Source: an uncultured Clostridia bacterium (lineage in GTDB: Bacteria > Bacillota > Clostridia > Christensenellales > UBA1242). From it: a stretch of DNA of 64,000 nucleotides. This document shows positions 52,959 through 62,231 of this stretch, in pieces. The stretch spans positions 62,001 through 126,000 of the forward strand of contig CAMRSX010000002.1 in the NCBI GenBank assembly GCA_947053595.1. Reading direction: 5' to 3'. Every line of letters starts with the position of its first letter. The stretch's first letter is position 1. Below the pieces are notes generated by a model that was not told the origin of the DNA, did not search any database, and was given only the letters and a program-made list of their open reading frames with translations. The position numbers and the translations under genes were made by a program.

Positions 52959-52987
52959 ATTTTATCAACTTTTTCAACCTTTGTCAA
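52959..52987 (-). promoter_or_regulatory. Promoter of rsfS giving a leaderless mRNA
   Basis: Minus-strand TTGACA (52987-52982), 17 bases, TAAAAT (52964-52959). Only 7 bases separate the -10 box from the ATG. Confidence 0.7.
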
Positions 52988-53074
52988 ACAAATTTACAAT
53001 CAAGCAAAAATGGCTTGCAAACGCAGAAAAATACTGCGCGAATAAAATGCCGCAAAAGTGTCAAAAATGCTGCC

Positions 53075-53977
53075 ATGAGAAAGATTAATCTGGCTTTTCA
53101 AGAGCTTCTAAAATTTTGTATGATTTTCCTTTTAAGTTTTGTGTGGATAAGATATTTTCTTCGCCGAAAGCTTGTTTTGGCGTTTGTGGTGACAGCACTT
53201 GTCAGCATTGGCGTCTATTGTCTTTTGTTCTTTCTTGCCAGAAAAAAGCAAAAGAAATATGGTCTAAAACTGAAGGAAAAAACAGACGCAGAAAACATGT
53301 TTCTTTCCCTCTCGTGCAGTGACAAGCCCATGGATTTTTTTGCCAAACTTGCCGCAAAAAAACACAAAGACATAACAAGACACAAAAATCATCTTGTCAT
53401 AAAACATCAGTGTCATTCAGATTCAACACAGTCACAAATTGACACCAAAAAACATGAAAACACCAAAAACGCCACCGCTTCAGCAAAAAGCAAACAAACT
53501 GCCAGCGTCAAAACAGTGCTTTATGTGGACTTGTCTTTTGAAGGACTGACAATCCCCCGCTTTATGGAAATTTACAGCAAAATCAAAAAAGAAAAAGCCA
53601 CAAAAATTGTCATCTGCTGCAAACAAATTGCAGACAAGCAACTCTCCGCTTTTTGCCAAAATTTTGCGGAAAAGTTTTTAATTTTGGACGAATATCAAAC
53701 ATATCAAAAGCTGTATAAGTTCTATGATTGCTTTCCAGAAATCACAAAAAAATATTCCACCGCAAAAAAATTGGCATTCAAAGATTTTGTGGCATATTCT
53801 TTCAATAAAAAAAGAACAAAAGGCTATTTCTTTTCAGCCTTCATTCTCATCATCAGCGGAATATTCATCCGCGCCACAATATATTATTGCATCGTGGCCT
53901 CACTGCTGGTGATGTTTGCCCTAATCTCGCAGTTCAACCCATATTTCAACACCAAAGGCGAAGCGGAAGTGCTGTAA
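53075..53977 (+). CDS. Membrane protein of unknown function
   Basis: 300 residues from the ATG at 53075; the ribosome binding site is weak. Two N-terminal helices (about 15-30 and 33-52), a long cytosolic middle, and two C-terminal helices (FSAFILIISGIFIRATIYYCIVA area). The middle has a low-complexity, Lys/Thr/Ser/His-rich insert (about residues 105-150, from HQCHSDSTQ on) before KTVLYVDLSFEGL. It is divergent from rsfS. I recall similar clostridial proteins without known function. Confidence 0.65.
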   Translation: MRKINLAFQELLKFCMIFLLSFVWIRYFLRRKLVLAFVVTALVSIGVYCLLFFLARKKQKKYGLKLKEKTDAENMFLSLSCSDKPMDFFAKLAAKKHKDITRHKNHLVIKHQCHSDSTQSQIDTKKHENTKNATASAKSKQTASVKTVLYVDLSFEGLTIPRFMEIYSKIKKEKATKIVICCKQIADKQLSAFCQNFAEKFLILDEYQTYQKLYKFYDCFPEITKKYSTAKKLAFKDFVAYSFNKKRTKGYFFSAFILIISGIFIRATIYYCIVASLLVMFALISQFNPYFNTKGEAEVL

Positions 53978-54352
53978 TTCTCCCAGTTCGTCATGTTGAG
54001 ACGCGTGCGCCAAAGCCCAACATCTCTCACCAATGTGCCAGCGAAATTCTTCCACTTCGGTCAGAATGAAGCGCTGGCTTCCCGCAACGCCACGCTTACA
54101 CACTCCCAAAACCAATTTTCAATTTTGCATTGCAAAGGGCTTTGCCCGTGCAAGCAAAAATGAAAATCACCTTCAGGGAAGAGGACTGGGTTGAGAAACC
54201 AAAGTTTTAGGCATTAGCCTTGCTTTTTTGCAAGGCGTGCTGCCGTTTAAAAACTTTGGTGTCTGTCCCAAGTGGGCGAAAACAAGCGTCAAAGCGATAC
54301 TTTTCAAGCGCAGCTTGAAAATGAGCCCCCAGCGCAGTTTTCGCCCACTGCC
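53978..54352. repeat. Repeat cluster between convergent genes
   Basis: No gene seen. In order: GTCATGTTGAG/AACATCTC palindrome (53990-54026), an inverted GAAATTCTTC/CAGAATGAA copy of the GTCATTCT family (54043-54070), a large imperfect hairpin (54115-54167), the second copy of the queA-end hairpin element (about 54176-54260) and an inverted copy of the structured leader repeat (54272-54348, outer arms GTGGGCGAAAAC/GTTTTCGCCCAC, inner TTTTCAAGC/GCTTGAAAA). Confidence 0.65.
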
Positions 54353-54649
54353 CTACGGCAACTCAATATGCTTAAACCCCTTTCTTGTGGATTTTTTATA
54401 CAAAATGAATATATTGCCAATCACCTGCACAACATCTGCACCAAGTTGTTCTGCAACAGCATTTGCAGCCTCTTTCACATCTTGCTCGCTGTTTTTAAGC
54501 AGCTTAATTTTCACAAGCTCTCTTGCCTCCAAAAGCAGATTTATGGAAGTGAGCACATTGTCTGTCACCCCCTCTTTTCCAATTTGCATAACAGGCTCAA
54601 GAGCATTGCCAAGCCCTCTCAAAAAAGCTCTTTGTTTTGTTGTAATCAT
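54353..54649 (-). CDS. yhbY: YhbY family RNA-binding (CRM domain) protein
   Basis: 98 residues. Small CRM-domain protein associated with 50S assembly. TTKQRAFLRGLGNALEPVMQIGK, EGVTDNVLTSI and ELVKIKLLKN are typical, and the IGNIFILYKKS ending is complete. The ribosome binding site GGGAGGGG stands directly against the structured repeat at 54653-54814. It lies downstream of obgE on the same strand, another ribosome assembly factor. Confidence 0.94.
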   Translation of the reverse strand: MITTKQRAFLRGLGNALEPVMQIGKEGVTDNVLTSINLLLEARELVKIKLLKNSEQDVKEAANAVAEQLGADVVQVIGNIFILYKKSTRKGFKHIELP

Positions 54650-54652
54650 AAA

Positions 54653-54814
54653 CCCCTCCCGAAAACTGCGCTTTTGCTCATTTTTGACAACAATGTGTCA
54701 AAAAGTTTCGCTCTAACGCTTGTTTCTCCTTCCTCTCGCCAAACGAAAATCGCATTCCACTTCGTCTCATTGGCGATTTTGCGAGTCTCTCTCGCGAAGT
54801 CCATCACAGCAGGT
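54653..54814 (-). repeat. Structured leader repeat, copy 2 (before yhbY)
   Basis: Nearly the same 162 bases as 16847-17008, in the same orientation and the same place relative to a ribosome binding site. It carries the hairpins GAAAAC/GTTTTC, TTTTTGACA/TGTCAAAAA, AATCGC/GCGATT and GCGAG/CTCGC. Confidence 0.75.
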
Positions 54815-54824
54815 CTTTTCTGTA

Positions 54825-54869
54825 TGTTGTGTATTATGCCACGCATTTTGGCTGCATACTACACCATAT
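54825..54869. repeat. Palindrome of the TGGTGTATTATGC family after obgE
   Basis: TGTTGTGTATTATGC (54825-54839) and GCATACTACACCATAT (54854-54869) form an imperfect hairpin directly after the obgE stop. Confidence 0.5.
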
Positions 54870-54872
54870 TTA

Positions 54873-56147
<1,275 letters not shown>

Positions 56148-56168
56148 TCACCTCTTTAAACAACATTC

Positions 56169-56672
56169 CTATGCCAAAAACTTAAAGACATTATAAGAAA
56201 AATCAAAGTCCAGTTTTTCATCATACTTCTTTTTTCTTCCCAGGCGCTTGAAGCCGTTGGCAAGAAAAGTCATTTCCAAATTCATCTTTGCAAAAGGCTG
56301 TGTCAAAAAGTCTGCATAAAGATTTTTGCCTTCAAACTCTGCCTTAACAAAGCCAATCAAAAAGTTTTCGATGTGCTTGTCCACATATTTTTCGTCCACG
56401 CAAATTTTTTGCATGCAGATTGGATTTTCATCCCCTTCTTCCACTTCAAACCAGCCAAAATCTTCAGAGGCAATTTCCTCCAACTTCAGTGCGCCAACCA
56501 CCTTTTTGCCATCCTGCGCAACAACAATTTTGCTCATTTCATCTCGAGAAATAGGTTCCTTCGAGCCCAACCTTTGAATGAAACCTTCTTCAAAAATCAA
56601 AGCGCACTGCTTTGAAAGCTCCACCGCTTTGTCAATGCTCATTTCATTTGCATAACCAACTTTAATTTCCAT
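56169..56672 (-). CDS. Putative GNAT-type acetyltransferase
   Basis: 167 residues. The order of helix, strands and the VAQDGKKVVGALKLEEI turn, then ICMQKICVDEKYVDKHIENFLIGF, fits a GNAT fold with the acetyl-CoA region after the fourth strand. The usual Q/RxxGxG/A loop is not clear. Substrate cannot be read. It is upstream of obgE on the same strand (24-base gap). Confidence 0.6.
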   Translation of the reverse strand: MEIKVGYANEMSIDKAVELSKQCALIFEEGFIQRLGSKEPISRDEMSKIVVAQDGKKVVGALKLEEIASEDFGWFEVEEGDENPICMQKICVDEKYVDKHIENFLIGFVKAEFEGKNLYADFLTQPFAKMNLEMTFLANGFKRLGRKKKYDEKLDFDFSYNVFKFLA

Positions 56673-56710
56673 AGTTTTTCCTTTTTAAACAAATATATTA
56701 ATAAGTCTGC

Positions 56711-56821
56711 AGATTCTTCGACACTGCGCTGCTCTGTCATGTTGAGTGTGTCGTGCTGGCTTTGCCAGCCGACGCTGCCGAACCTTGCGTGCGTTGGGCC
56801 CAACATCTCGGGATGAATGAC
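56711..56821. repeat. Nested palindromic repeats upstream of the GNAT gene
   Basis: Outer pair AGATTCTTCG/GAATGACG (an inverted GTCATTCT-family copy) encloses an inner copy of the variant family TGTCATGTTGAG (56735-56746)/AACATCTC (56802-56809), which holds a further hairpin GCTGGC, TTT, GCCAGC. Confidence 0.6.
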
Positions 56822-56840
56822 GCGATTGCCACAACTCTTC

Positions 56841-57494
56841 TTAGATTCTGCTGCTTGGGCAAGAGCAATTAAACACGCATCTTTCGCACTCTGGCTTCAT
56901 TGCCTTGCAGCAATATCGCCCAAACAGCACCATTTGATAGTGAAGTTTGCTCCAAGTTTCCTTTGGGAAGATGCTGCACAACTGCTGCTCAACCTTGTTT
57001 GGGTCTTGGAAGTGAGCAAGTCCCAGCCTGTTTGAAACCCTAAGCACATGAGTGTCCACAGCAAAATTATCTCCACCAAATGCCTCTGCCATAACCACAT
57101 TTGCGGTTTTTCTTCCCACGCCTGCAAGAGTTGTGAGGTCATCAAAGTTGCTTGGCACCTTTCCGTCAAACCTTTCAATGATGTCGCGGCTGGCAGATTT
57201 AATTGCCTTTGCCTTGTTATGAAAAAAGCCGCAAGAATGAATTTTTTCTTCCAACTCTTCTTGGCTGATGTTCACAAAAGCCTCTGGCGTGCTGTGAGTT
57301 TTAAAAAGCTCACTTGTCACCTGATTGACGCGCTTGTCAGTGCATTGGGCAGACAAAACCACTGCCACCAAAAGCTCAAACGGCGTCCTAAACTGCAATT
57401 CGCACTTTGGGTTTTCCACCATAATGTCCAGCCCATCCATAACAAACTGCGCAGACAAACCAGCGTCTTGAATATTTTCAATTTTTCCATCCAT
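56841..57494 (-). CDS. nth: Endonuclease III (DNA glycosylase/AP lyase)
   Basis: 217 residues. Base excision repair enzyme for oxidised pyrimidines. Helix-hairpin-helix TLAGVGRKTANVV has the catalytic Lys; the Asp is in FAVDTHVLRV. The C-terminal CX6CX2CX5C iron-sulfur loop is complete (CKAMKPECERC and following). It starts at ATG 57494 with a weak GAGAG ribosome binding site. Confidence 0.96.
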   Translation of the reverse strand: MDGKIENIQDAGLSAQFVMDGLDIMVENPKCELQFRTPFELLVAVVLSAQCTDKRVNQVTSELFKTHSTPEAFVNISQEELEEKIHSCGFFHNKAKAIKSASRDIIERFDGKVPSNFDDLTTLAGVGRKTANVVMAEAFGGDNFAVDTHVLRVSNRLGLAHFQDPNKVEQQLCSIFPKETWSKLHYQMVLFGRYCCKAMKPECERCVFNCSCPSSRI

Positions 57495-57861
57495 AGTTTT
57501 CTCTCATTTGTTTTTTTTAAGGTTATAATGCTGCTGTTGACAAGCCCCAAATCATATTCCCTCGTGCAAATTCTGCGAAAAGCAAGAGTTTTGAGACACG
57601 AATCTTCCGTTAAACATTCTAATTTTCTCTCAACGCCATACTTCGCAAGAGAGTCGCGACAAAGCTTGTTTCAGCAACTCCAACACCAAAATTCTACGAA
57701 TAAGCAAGATTTACAAAACTCATTCTTCAAAATATTCCTGACAGTTAAGAAGCAAGCAATGCAAGGCTCGGTGCGCTTTTAAGGAAGGAATTTAGTTCTC
57801 TAAATGACTGACTTAAAAGCGTGCCAGAAACGCCGCAGTGCGATGCTTATTGGCTGTCAGG
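57495..57861. other. 367-base spacer between lysS and nth
   Basis: No gene found. It holds degenerate hairpins; the segment CTTCGCAAGAGAGTCGC at about 57644-57660 resembles the last hairpin of the structured leader repeat (CTTCGCGAGAGAGCCTCGC read from 16847-17008 on the opposite strand). It may be a decayed copy. Confidence 0.45.
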
Positions 57862-59319
57862 TTATTTCATCAGTGGGAACAAAACAACATCTCTGATGTT
57901 TGGACAATCAAATACAAACTGCAAAAATCTGTCAATTCCAAAGCCAAGTCCGGAAATTGGTGGCATTCCATGCTCCATGGCAAGAAGGAAATCTTCATCC
58001 ACATCCATAGTTTCGTCGTCACCCGCCGCCTTTTCTTCCAACTGAAGTTCCAGTGTGCGTCTTTGTGTGATTGGGTCAACCAGCTCGGAATATGCTTTCA
58101 CAAGTTCTGCGCCGCCCGCAACCACTTGGAAAACGTCGATGATGCGCTCGTCTTTATCATTTCTTCTGGCAAGCGGAATGAGAGAAGCTGGATAGTTATA
58201 CAAAATGGTTGGATTGACAATTTCGGCACGAATTTTGCGCTTGTATATATAGTCAATGAGGGTGCGCACAGTTTTGCACTCTTCAAGTTCAGCATATCCA
58301 AACATGCCCTTTTCAACCACAATCTTTTTAAGTGCATCCACATCGTCAATGCCAAGAAAATCGCAGCCCAAAAGCTCTCGCATTGTTGCAACATAGTCAA
58401 TTCTTGGCCACTCTCCGCCAAAATCAATTTCTTGACCTTGATAGTTCACTTTTGTTGTGCCAAGGCACTCTTCAAAAAGCTTGGTTGTCAGCTGTTTAAA
58501 AAATTTGATGTTGTCTTCAAAGTTCCAATAAGCTGCATACCACTCCACTTGTGTGAACTCCTGCAAATGTGATGGGTCCATGCCCTCATTGCGGAAATCT
58601 TTGCCAAGTTCAAACACTCTGTCAATGCCAGCGCCTATGCACTGCTTCAAATAACACTCTGTGGCAATGCGCAAATTGCACTGCAAATCCAGCGCGTTGT
58701 GATGTGTAAAAAATGGCTTTGCGCTTGCGCCCGAAACGCTTGTTTGCAAAATTGGAGTTTCCACTTCAATGAAGCCGTTGTCTTCCAAAAATCTGCGCAC
58801 AAAAGAAACAACCTTGCTTCTGGTGAGGAAGATTTTGCGACTTTCTTCATTTGTGATGAGGTCAAGATATCGCTGGCGATATTTGATTTCTGTGTCGGCA
58901 ATTCCGTGAAACTTTTCTGGAAGTGGACGCATTGCCTTTGACAGCAAGGTGATTTTTTCTGCCTTAACTGTCACCTCGCCGGTTTGCGTTTCATACACTT
59001 CGCCTTCAACCCCCACAAAGTCTGCAATGTCAATCATTTTTTTATAAAAATTATAGTCTTCTTCTGAAAACTCGTTTCTGCCAACAGAAACTTGAATTTT
59101 GTCATTCACATCTCTGATTTGACAAAAGCCAAACTTGCCCATTATGCGACGAAAAACAATTCTTCCAGCAATTTTCACATGCTGCCCAAGTTTTTCTCTT
59201 GCCTCACCGATGGTGCAAGTTCTCTCAAACTTTTCTTTGAATGGGATTTCGCCCATTTTTTTCAGCTCGTCAATTTTTTGACGCCTGATGTCAACTTCAT
59301 TGGTTGAAAATTCTTCCAT
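57862..59319 (-). CDS. lysS: Lysyl-tRNA synthetase, class II
   Basis: 485 residues. OB-fold anticodon domain N-terminal (VKIAGRIVFRRIMGK), then motif 1, motif 2 with FELGKDFRNEGMDPSHLQEFT and motif 3 GLGFGIDRF. EMEDNIRDV-type ends are replaced by NIRDVVLFPLMK, as usual for lysine-specific enzymes. AGGGGG precedes the ATG and a good promoter lies upstream with a palindrome in its spacer. Confidence 0.97.
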   Translation of the reverse strand: MEEFSTNEVDIRRQKIDELKKMGEIPFKEKFERTCTIGEAREKLGQHVKIAGRIVFRRIMGKFGFCQIRDVNDKIQVSVGRNEFSEEDYNFYKKMIDIADFVGVEGEVYETQTGEVTVKAEKITLLSKAMRPLPEKFHGIADTEIKYRQRYLDLITNEESRKIFLTRSKVVSFVRRFLEDNGFIEVETPILQTSVSGASAKPFFTHHNALDLQCNLRIATECYLKQCIGAGIDRVFELGKDFRNEGMDPSHLQEFTQVEWYAAYWNFEDNIKFFKQLTTKLFEECLGTTKVNYQGQEIDFGGEWPRIDYVATMRELLGCDFLGIDDVDALKKIVVEKGMFGYAELEECKTVRTLIDYIYKRKIRAEIVNPTILYNYPASLIPLARRNDKDERIIDVFQVVAGGAELVKAYSELVDPITQRRTLELQLEEKAAGDDETMDVDEDFLLAMEHGMPPISGLGFGIDRFLQFVFDCPNIRDVVLFPLMK

Positions 59320-59366
59320 ATTGCCCCCTAATATATATTAAAGAATGTTATTATCTAACTTGTTTG

Positions 59367-59395
59367 AGTTTAGCACATAAAGCGCTTTAAGTCAA
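59367..59395 (-). promoter_or_regulatory. lysS promoter with palindrome in the spacer
   Basis: Minus-strand TTGACT (59395-59390), 17 bases, TAAACT (59372-59367). The spacer holds the perfect 12-base palindrome TAAAGCGCTTTA, a possible operator. Confidence 0.65.
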
Positions 59396-59414
59396 ATAAT
59401 TGCCCAATTTTCTT

Positions 59415-59442
59415 TTGAAAAACAAAAATTTCGTGATATAAT
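59415..59442 (+). promoter_or_regulatory. Promoter of the SDR gene
   Basis: TTGAAA (59415-59420), 16 bases, TATAAT (59437-59442) with TGA before it (extended -10). 31 bases before the ATG. Confidence 0.7.
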
Positions 59443-59473
59443 AGACGAGAGAAAAAATAAAAAAGGATTTGTT

Positions 59474-60211
59474 ATGATTAAAAAAACAGCACTGATTGTG
59501 GGCGCGTCTGGCGAAATTGGGCTTGCCACCGCACAAAAGCTGGCAAAGGCTGGCTATAACTTGGCTCTTACATACAACAGCGCCAAAGTTGACTTTGAAA
59601 AAGAAATCGGCATGAAAAAAGATGGCGTTTTGAAGTCATATCACCTTTCTTTGGGGCAAAACGGCAACATTGAAGAGGTTTTTGGCGCCATTGCAAAGGA
59701 CTTTCCTTATGTTGACACCCTTGTGTTTTGCGCGGGAAAAGCACAAAAGCGAGAGCTTATCATTGACGCCACCAACGAGGAGATTGACTCGCTTTTTTCT
59801 GTCAACATCTCTTCTGCCATCAAGTGCGTGAGAGAGTTTGTCAAGCTTTCCATCAACAAACATCCTGCAAGCATTGTGCTGGTGGGCTCTTTTGTTGAAA
59901 AGGTTGGCTGCTCTTGCGAAAGCGTCTATGCCTCCACAAAAAGCGCCATGAGCGGGCTTTGCAAATCGCTTGCAAGCGAACTTGGAAACTTGGATGTGAG
60001 AATCAACGTTGTTGCACCCGGCTTTATTGACACAAAAATGAACAACAATCTCTCGCAAGAAGAAAAGGATGAAATCGCTGCCATGACACCACTCAAGCGC
60101 CTTGGCACCGCCCAAGATGTTGCAAACGCAATTGCGTTTTTGTGCCAAGAAGACGCAGCCTTCATCACAGGGCAAACGCTGTTTGTGGATGGCGGCTTGA
60201 TTTTGGAATGA
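59474..60211 (+). CDS. Short-chain dehydrogenase/reductase (FabG-like)
   Basis: 245 residues. Classical SDR fold: NAD(P) loop GASGEIGLATA near residue 10, FCAGKA (NNAG variant) near 88, catalytic Ser in LVGSF and YASTK (Tyr, Lys) near 153. PGFIDTKM and the C-terminal GQTLFVDGG are typical of FabG-type 3-oxoacyl reductases. There are no fatty-acid genes nearby, so the substrate is open. Confidence 0.85.
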   Translation: MIKKTALIVGASGEIGLATAQKLAKAGYNLALTYNSAKVDFEKEIGMKKDGVLKSYHLSLGQNGNIEEVFGAIAKDFPYVDTLVFCAGKAQKRELIIDATNEEIDSLFSVNISSAIKCVREFVKLSINKHPASIVLVGSFVEKVGCSCESVYASTKSAMSGLCKSLASELGNLDVRINVVAPGFIDTKMNNNLSQEEKDEIAAMTPLKRLGTAQDVANAIAFLCQEDAAFITGQTLFVDGGLILE

Positions 60212-60277
60212 CAAAGCGCGCAAAACAAAGTTAATACAAATGTAAATTACAAAAATTAAAAAAAAAGGTTTTAAAAT

Positions 60278-61057
60278 ATGTTAGGTGCAGTTGTTGGAGA
60301 TGTTGTTGGCTCCATTTGTGAATTTGACAACATAAGAACAAAGGATTTTCAGTTGTTTGCTCCTTCTTGTTTTTTCACGGACGACAGCGTTATGACTTTT
60401 GCCGTGGCTGAAGCTTTAAGAAAAACACAAAGCAAAAACTTTAAGAATTTGGAAAAACAAGCCGTAAAAGAAATGCTTAAGTTTGGAAAGTTATATCCTC
60501 ACGCAAGCTATGGCATGAATTTTGGTTTTTGGCTGAGAGAAAAGCATCCACAGCCTTATGAATCTTGTGGCAATGGCAGCGCAATGAGAGTGAGTCCCGT
60601 TGCCTACTTTGCAAAAAACATCAGTGAAGTGAAGAAACTTTCCAAAGCAGTCACCCAAGTTTCACACAATCATGTTGAAGGCATCAAAGGCGCAGAAGCA
60701 ACAGCCGTTGCCGTGTGGTTGGCATTAACTGGAAAAAGCAAGCAAGACATCAAAGAATATATTCAGCAAAATTATTATGACTTAAGCTTTGATTATGAAG
60801 ATTTAAGAGCAAATTACACCTTTGGCGAAACCTGTCAAGACACTGTTCCCCAAGCAATTTTTTGTTTCTTAATCAGCAGCGATTTTGAAGATTGCTTAAG
60901 AACAAGCATCTCCATTGGTGGCGACAGCGACACTTTGTGTGCCATTTCCTGCGCAATTGCAGAAGCTTATTATGGCCTCCCTGAAGAAATTGAAAGCCAA
61001 ACATTAACATTTCTAGACAAAAGATTGTCAAAGTTGTATAACAAGCATTACAGATAA
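60278..61057 (+). CDS. ADP-ribosylglycohydrolase family protein
   Basis: 259 residues. DraG/ARH-type, Mg-dependent hydrolase that removes ADP-ribose from proteins or small molecules. Metal-binding FTDDSVMTFA near residue 33 and GGDSDTLCAISCAIAEAYYG near 213 are the two signature blocks; GNGSAMRVSP lies between. AAAGG precedes the ATG. No ADP-ribosyltransferase is found in the window, so its target is unknown. A terminator follows. Confidence 0.92.
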   Translation: MLGAVVGDVVGSICEFDNIRTKDFQLFAPSCFFTDDSVMTFAVAEALRKTQSKNFKNLEKQAVKEMLKFGKLYPHASYGMNFGFWLREKHPQPYESCGNGSAMRVSPVAYFAKNISEVKKLSKAVTQVSHNHVEGIKGAEATAVAVWLALTGKSKQDIKEYIQQNYYDLSFDYEDLRANYTFGETCQDTVPQAIFCFLISSDFEDCLRTSISIGGDSDTLCAISCAIAEAYYGLPEEIESQTLTFLDKRLSKLYNKHYR

Positions 61058-61125
61058 AAAACCAGACAAAAAAGAAGCGCTTACTGCAGGCTTGTTTTTA
61101 ATGTTTTTCTTGTGCGTAAAGAAAC

Positions 61126-61153
61126 AAAAACTCTCAAAAAAGAGAGTTTTTTT
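61126..61153 (+). terminator. Terminator after the ADP-ribosylglycohydrolase gene
   Basis: AAAAACTCTC, A-rich loop, GAGAGTTTTTTT. It can work on both strands. Confidence 0.85.
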
Positions 61154-61215
61154 GTTTGTTTTTTGAGATTTTGCATTTTTGTTTGGTGTGTTTTGAAAGT
61201 TTTCATTGCACAACA

Positions 61216-61262
61216 TGTGGTGTATTATGTTTGCATATCACACAATGCGCGGTGTATTATGC
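61216..61262. repeat. Palindrome of the TGGTGTATTATGC family after divIB
   Basis: TGTGGTGTATTATG (61216-61229), GCATATCACACA (61233-61244) and a third unit GGTGTATTATGC (61251-61262) that contains the divIB stop codon. Confidence 0.5.
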
Positions 61263-62231
61263 AAGCAAAAAGTTGACATCCACAAGCGCATAGAAAATGT
61301 CGTTTTCGGTTCGGTCAACATTTTCATCCAATGTGAGATTGTCCACCAAAATTCCGCAACCAGCCAAAAGCTGAAAGGAAAAAACTTGTGCATTTTCATC
61401 AGTTTGTTTGCAAGGCACAAACTGCCCATTGCTGTTTTTTTGCACAAACATCTTTTGTCCATTTTTGTCTAAGATGTTGCCTTCTGCATCGGCAGACTGG
61501 CTGAAAAGCGCGCTTTCTGCTGCAAACATTTTTTGCACTTTGTTGGCAAAAGCAAAGTTGATGTTGCCAATCACAAACTTTCTGCCTTCAAAGGTTGTCA
61601 GCTGCAGGCAATCGAATTGTTTTTTGCTGAACTCGTCCACATTTTTGCAAAGCTTGAGTTTTTGGAATTTTCCAAGCTGCTGCGACAAACTTCTGTTGTT
61701 TGCCAGCATAACCGAAAAAAATTTCAGCATAGCGCTTTGCTCAACCTTCAAAAAATCGCCCACTTTCACATCTTCATTTTCAAACTCCAGCCCTTCCAGC
61801 AGCATGGCATTGCTTTGAGTGGAAGAAAAGCCGCTTTGTGTGCGAAGCACGCGAAAGTCTCTGTCACAAATCAAAAATTGTCCACCATTTTCCACGGCAA
61901 AAAGTTCTTCTCTTTCTGACAGATGGATGACAAACTTGTTTGGGAACACCGTTTCAATGTTTTGCACCCTAAGATAGGCAAAATTTGGATTTATTGCAGC
62001 GTGATTTTCAATGTTTGAAATTGACCTTTTTTTGCTTTCAAACAGCACACACGCGCCCTTGCGAAAGCCGCCCGCCTCAATAATCTCTTGCTGTGACGCC
62101 AAAAAATTTTGCGTTGTGGATGCAAACTGCACCGAAACTGACGACAGCGCAAAAAGCGTCCAAAATAAGATGAGCACAGCGGCAACAACGCAAACTATGG
62201 CAGAAAGTGTGATGATAAGTTTTTTGTTCAA
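61257..62231 (-). CDS. divIB: Cell division protein FtsQ/DivIB-like
   Basis: 324 residues. One N-terminal membrane helix (about 5-28) and an extracytoplasmic POTRA-like domain (FVASQ-type start, then NFAYLRVQNIETVFPNKFVIHLSEREELFAVENGG) followed by FtsQ-type beta regions. Divisome scaffold in the septal membrane. Overlaps the murA stop by 4 bases, a common arrangement in Clostridia. The C-terminal part is poorly conserved and long. Confidence 0.85.
   Translation of the reverse strand: MNKKLIITLSAIVCVVAAVLILFWTLFALSSVSVQFASTTQNFLASQQEIIEAGGFRKGACVLFESKKRSISNIENHAAINPNFAYLRVQNIETVFPNKFVIHLSEREELFAVENGGQFLICDRDFRVLRTQSGFSSTQSNAMLLEGLEFENEDVKVGDFLKVEQSAMLKFFSVMLANNRSLSQQLGKFQKLKLCKNVDEFSKKQFDCLQLTTFEGRKFVIGNINFAFANKVQKMFAAESALFSQSADAEGNILDKNGQKMFVQKNSNGQFVPCKQTDENAQVFSFQLLAGCGILVDNLTLDENVDRTENDIFYALVDVNFLLA

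Noticed and set aside
54646..54846. 66-residue frame covering the structured repeat before yhbY
   Set aside because: The other copy of the repeat has a one-base gap that breaks this frame, so the element is not kept as a protein.
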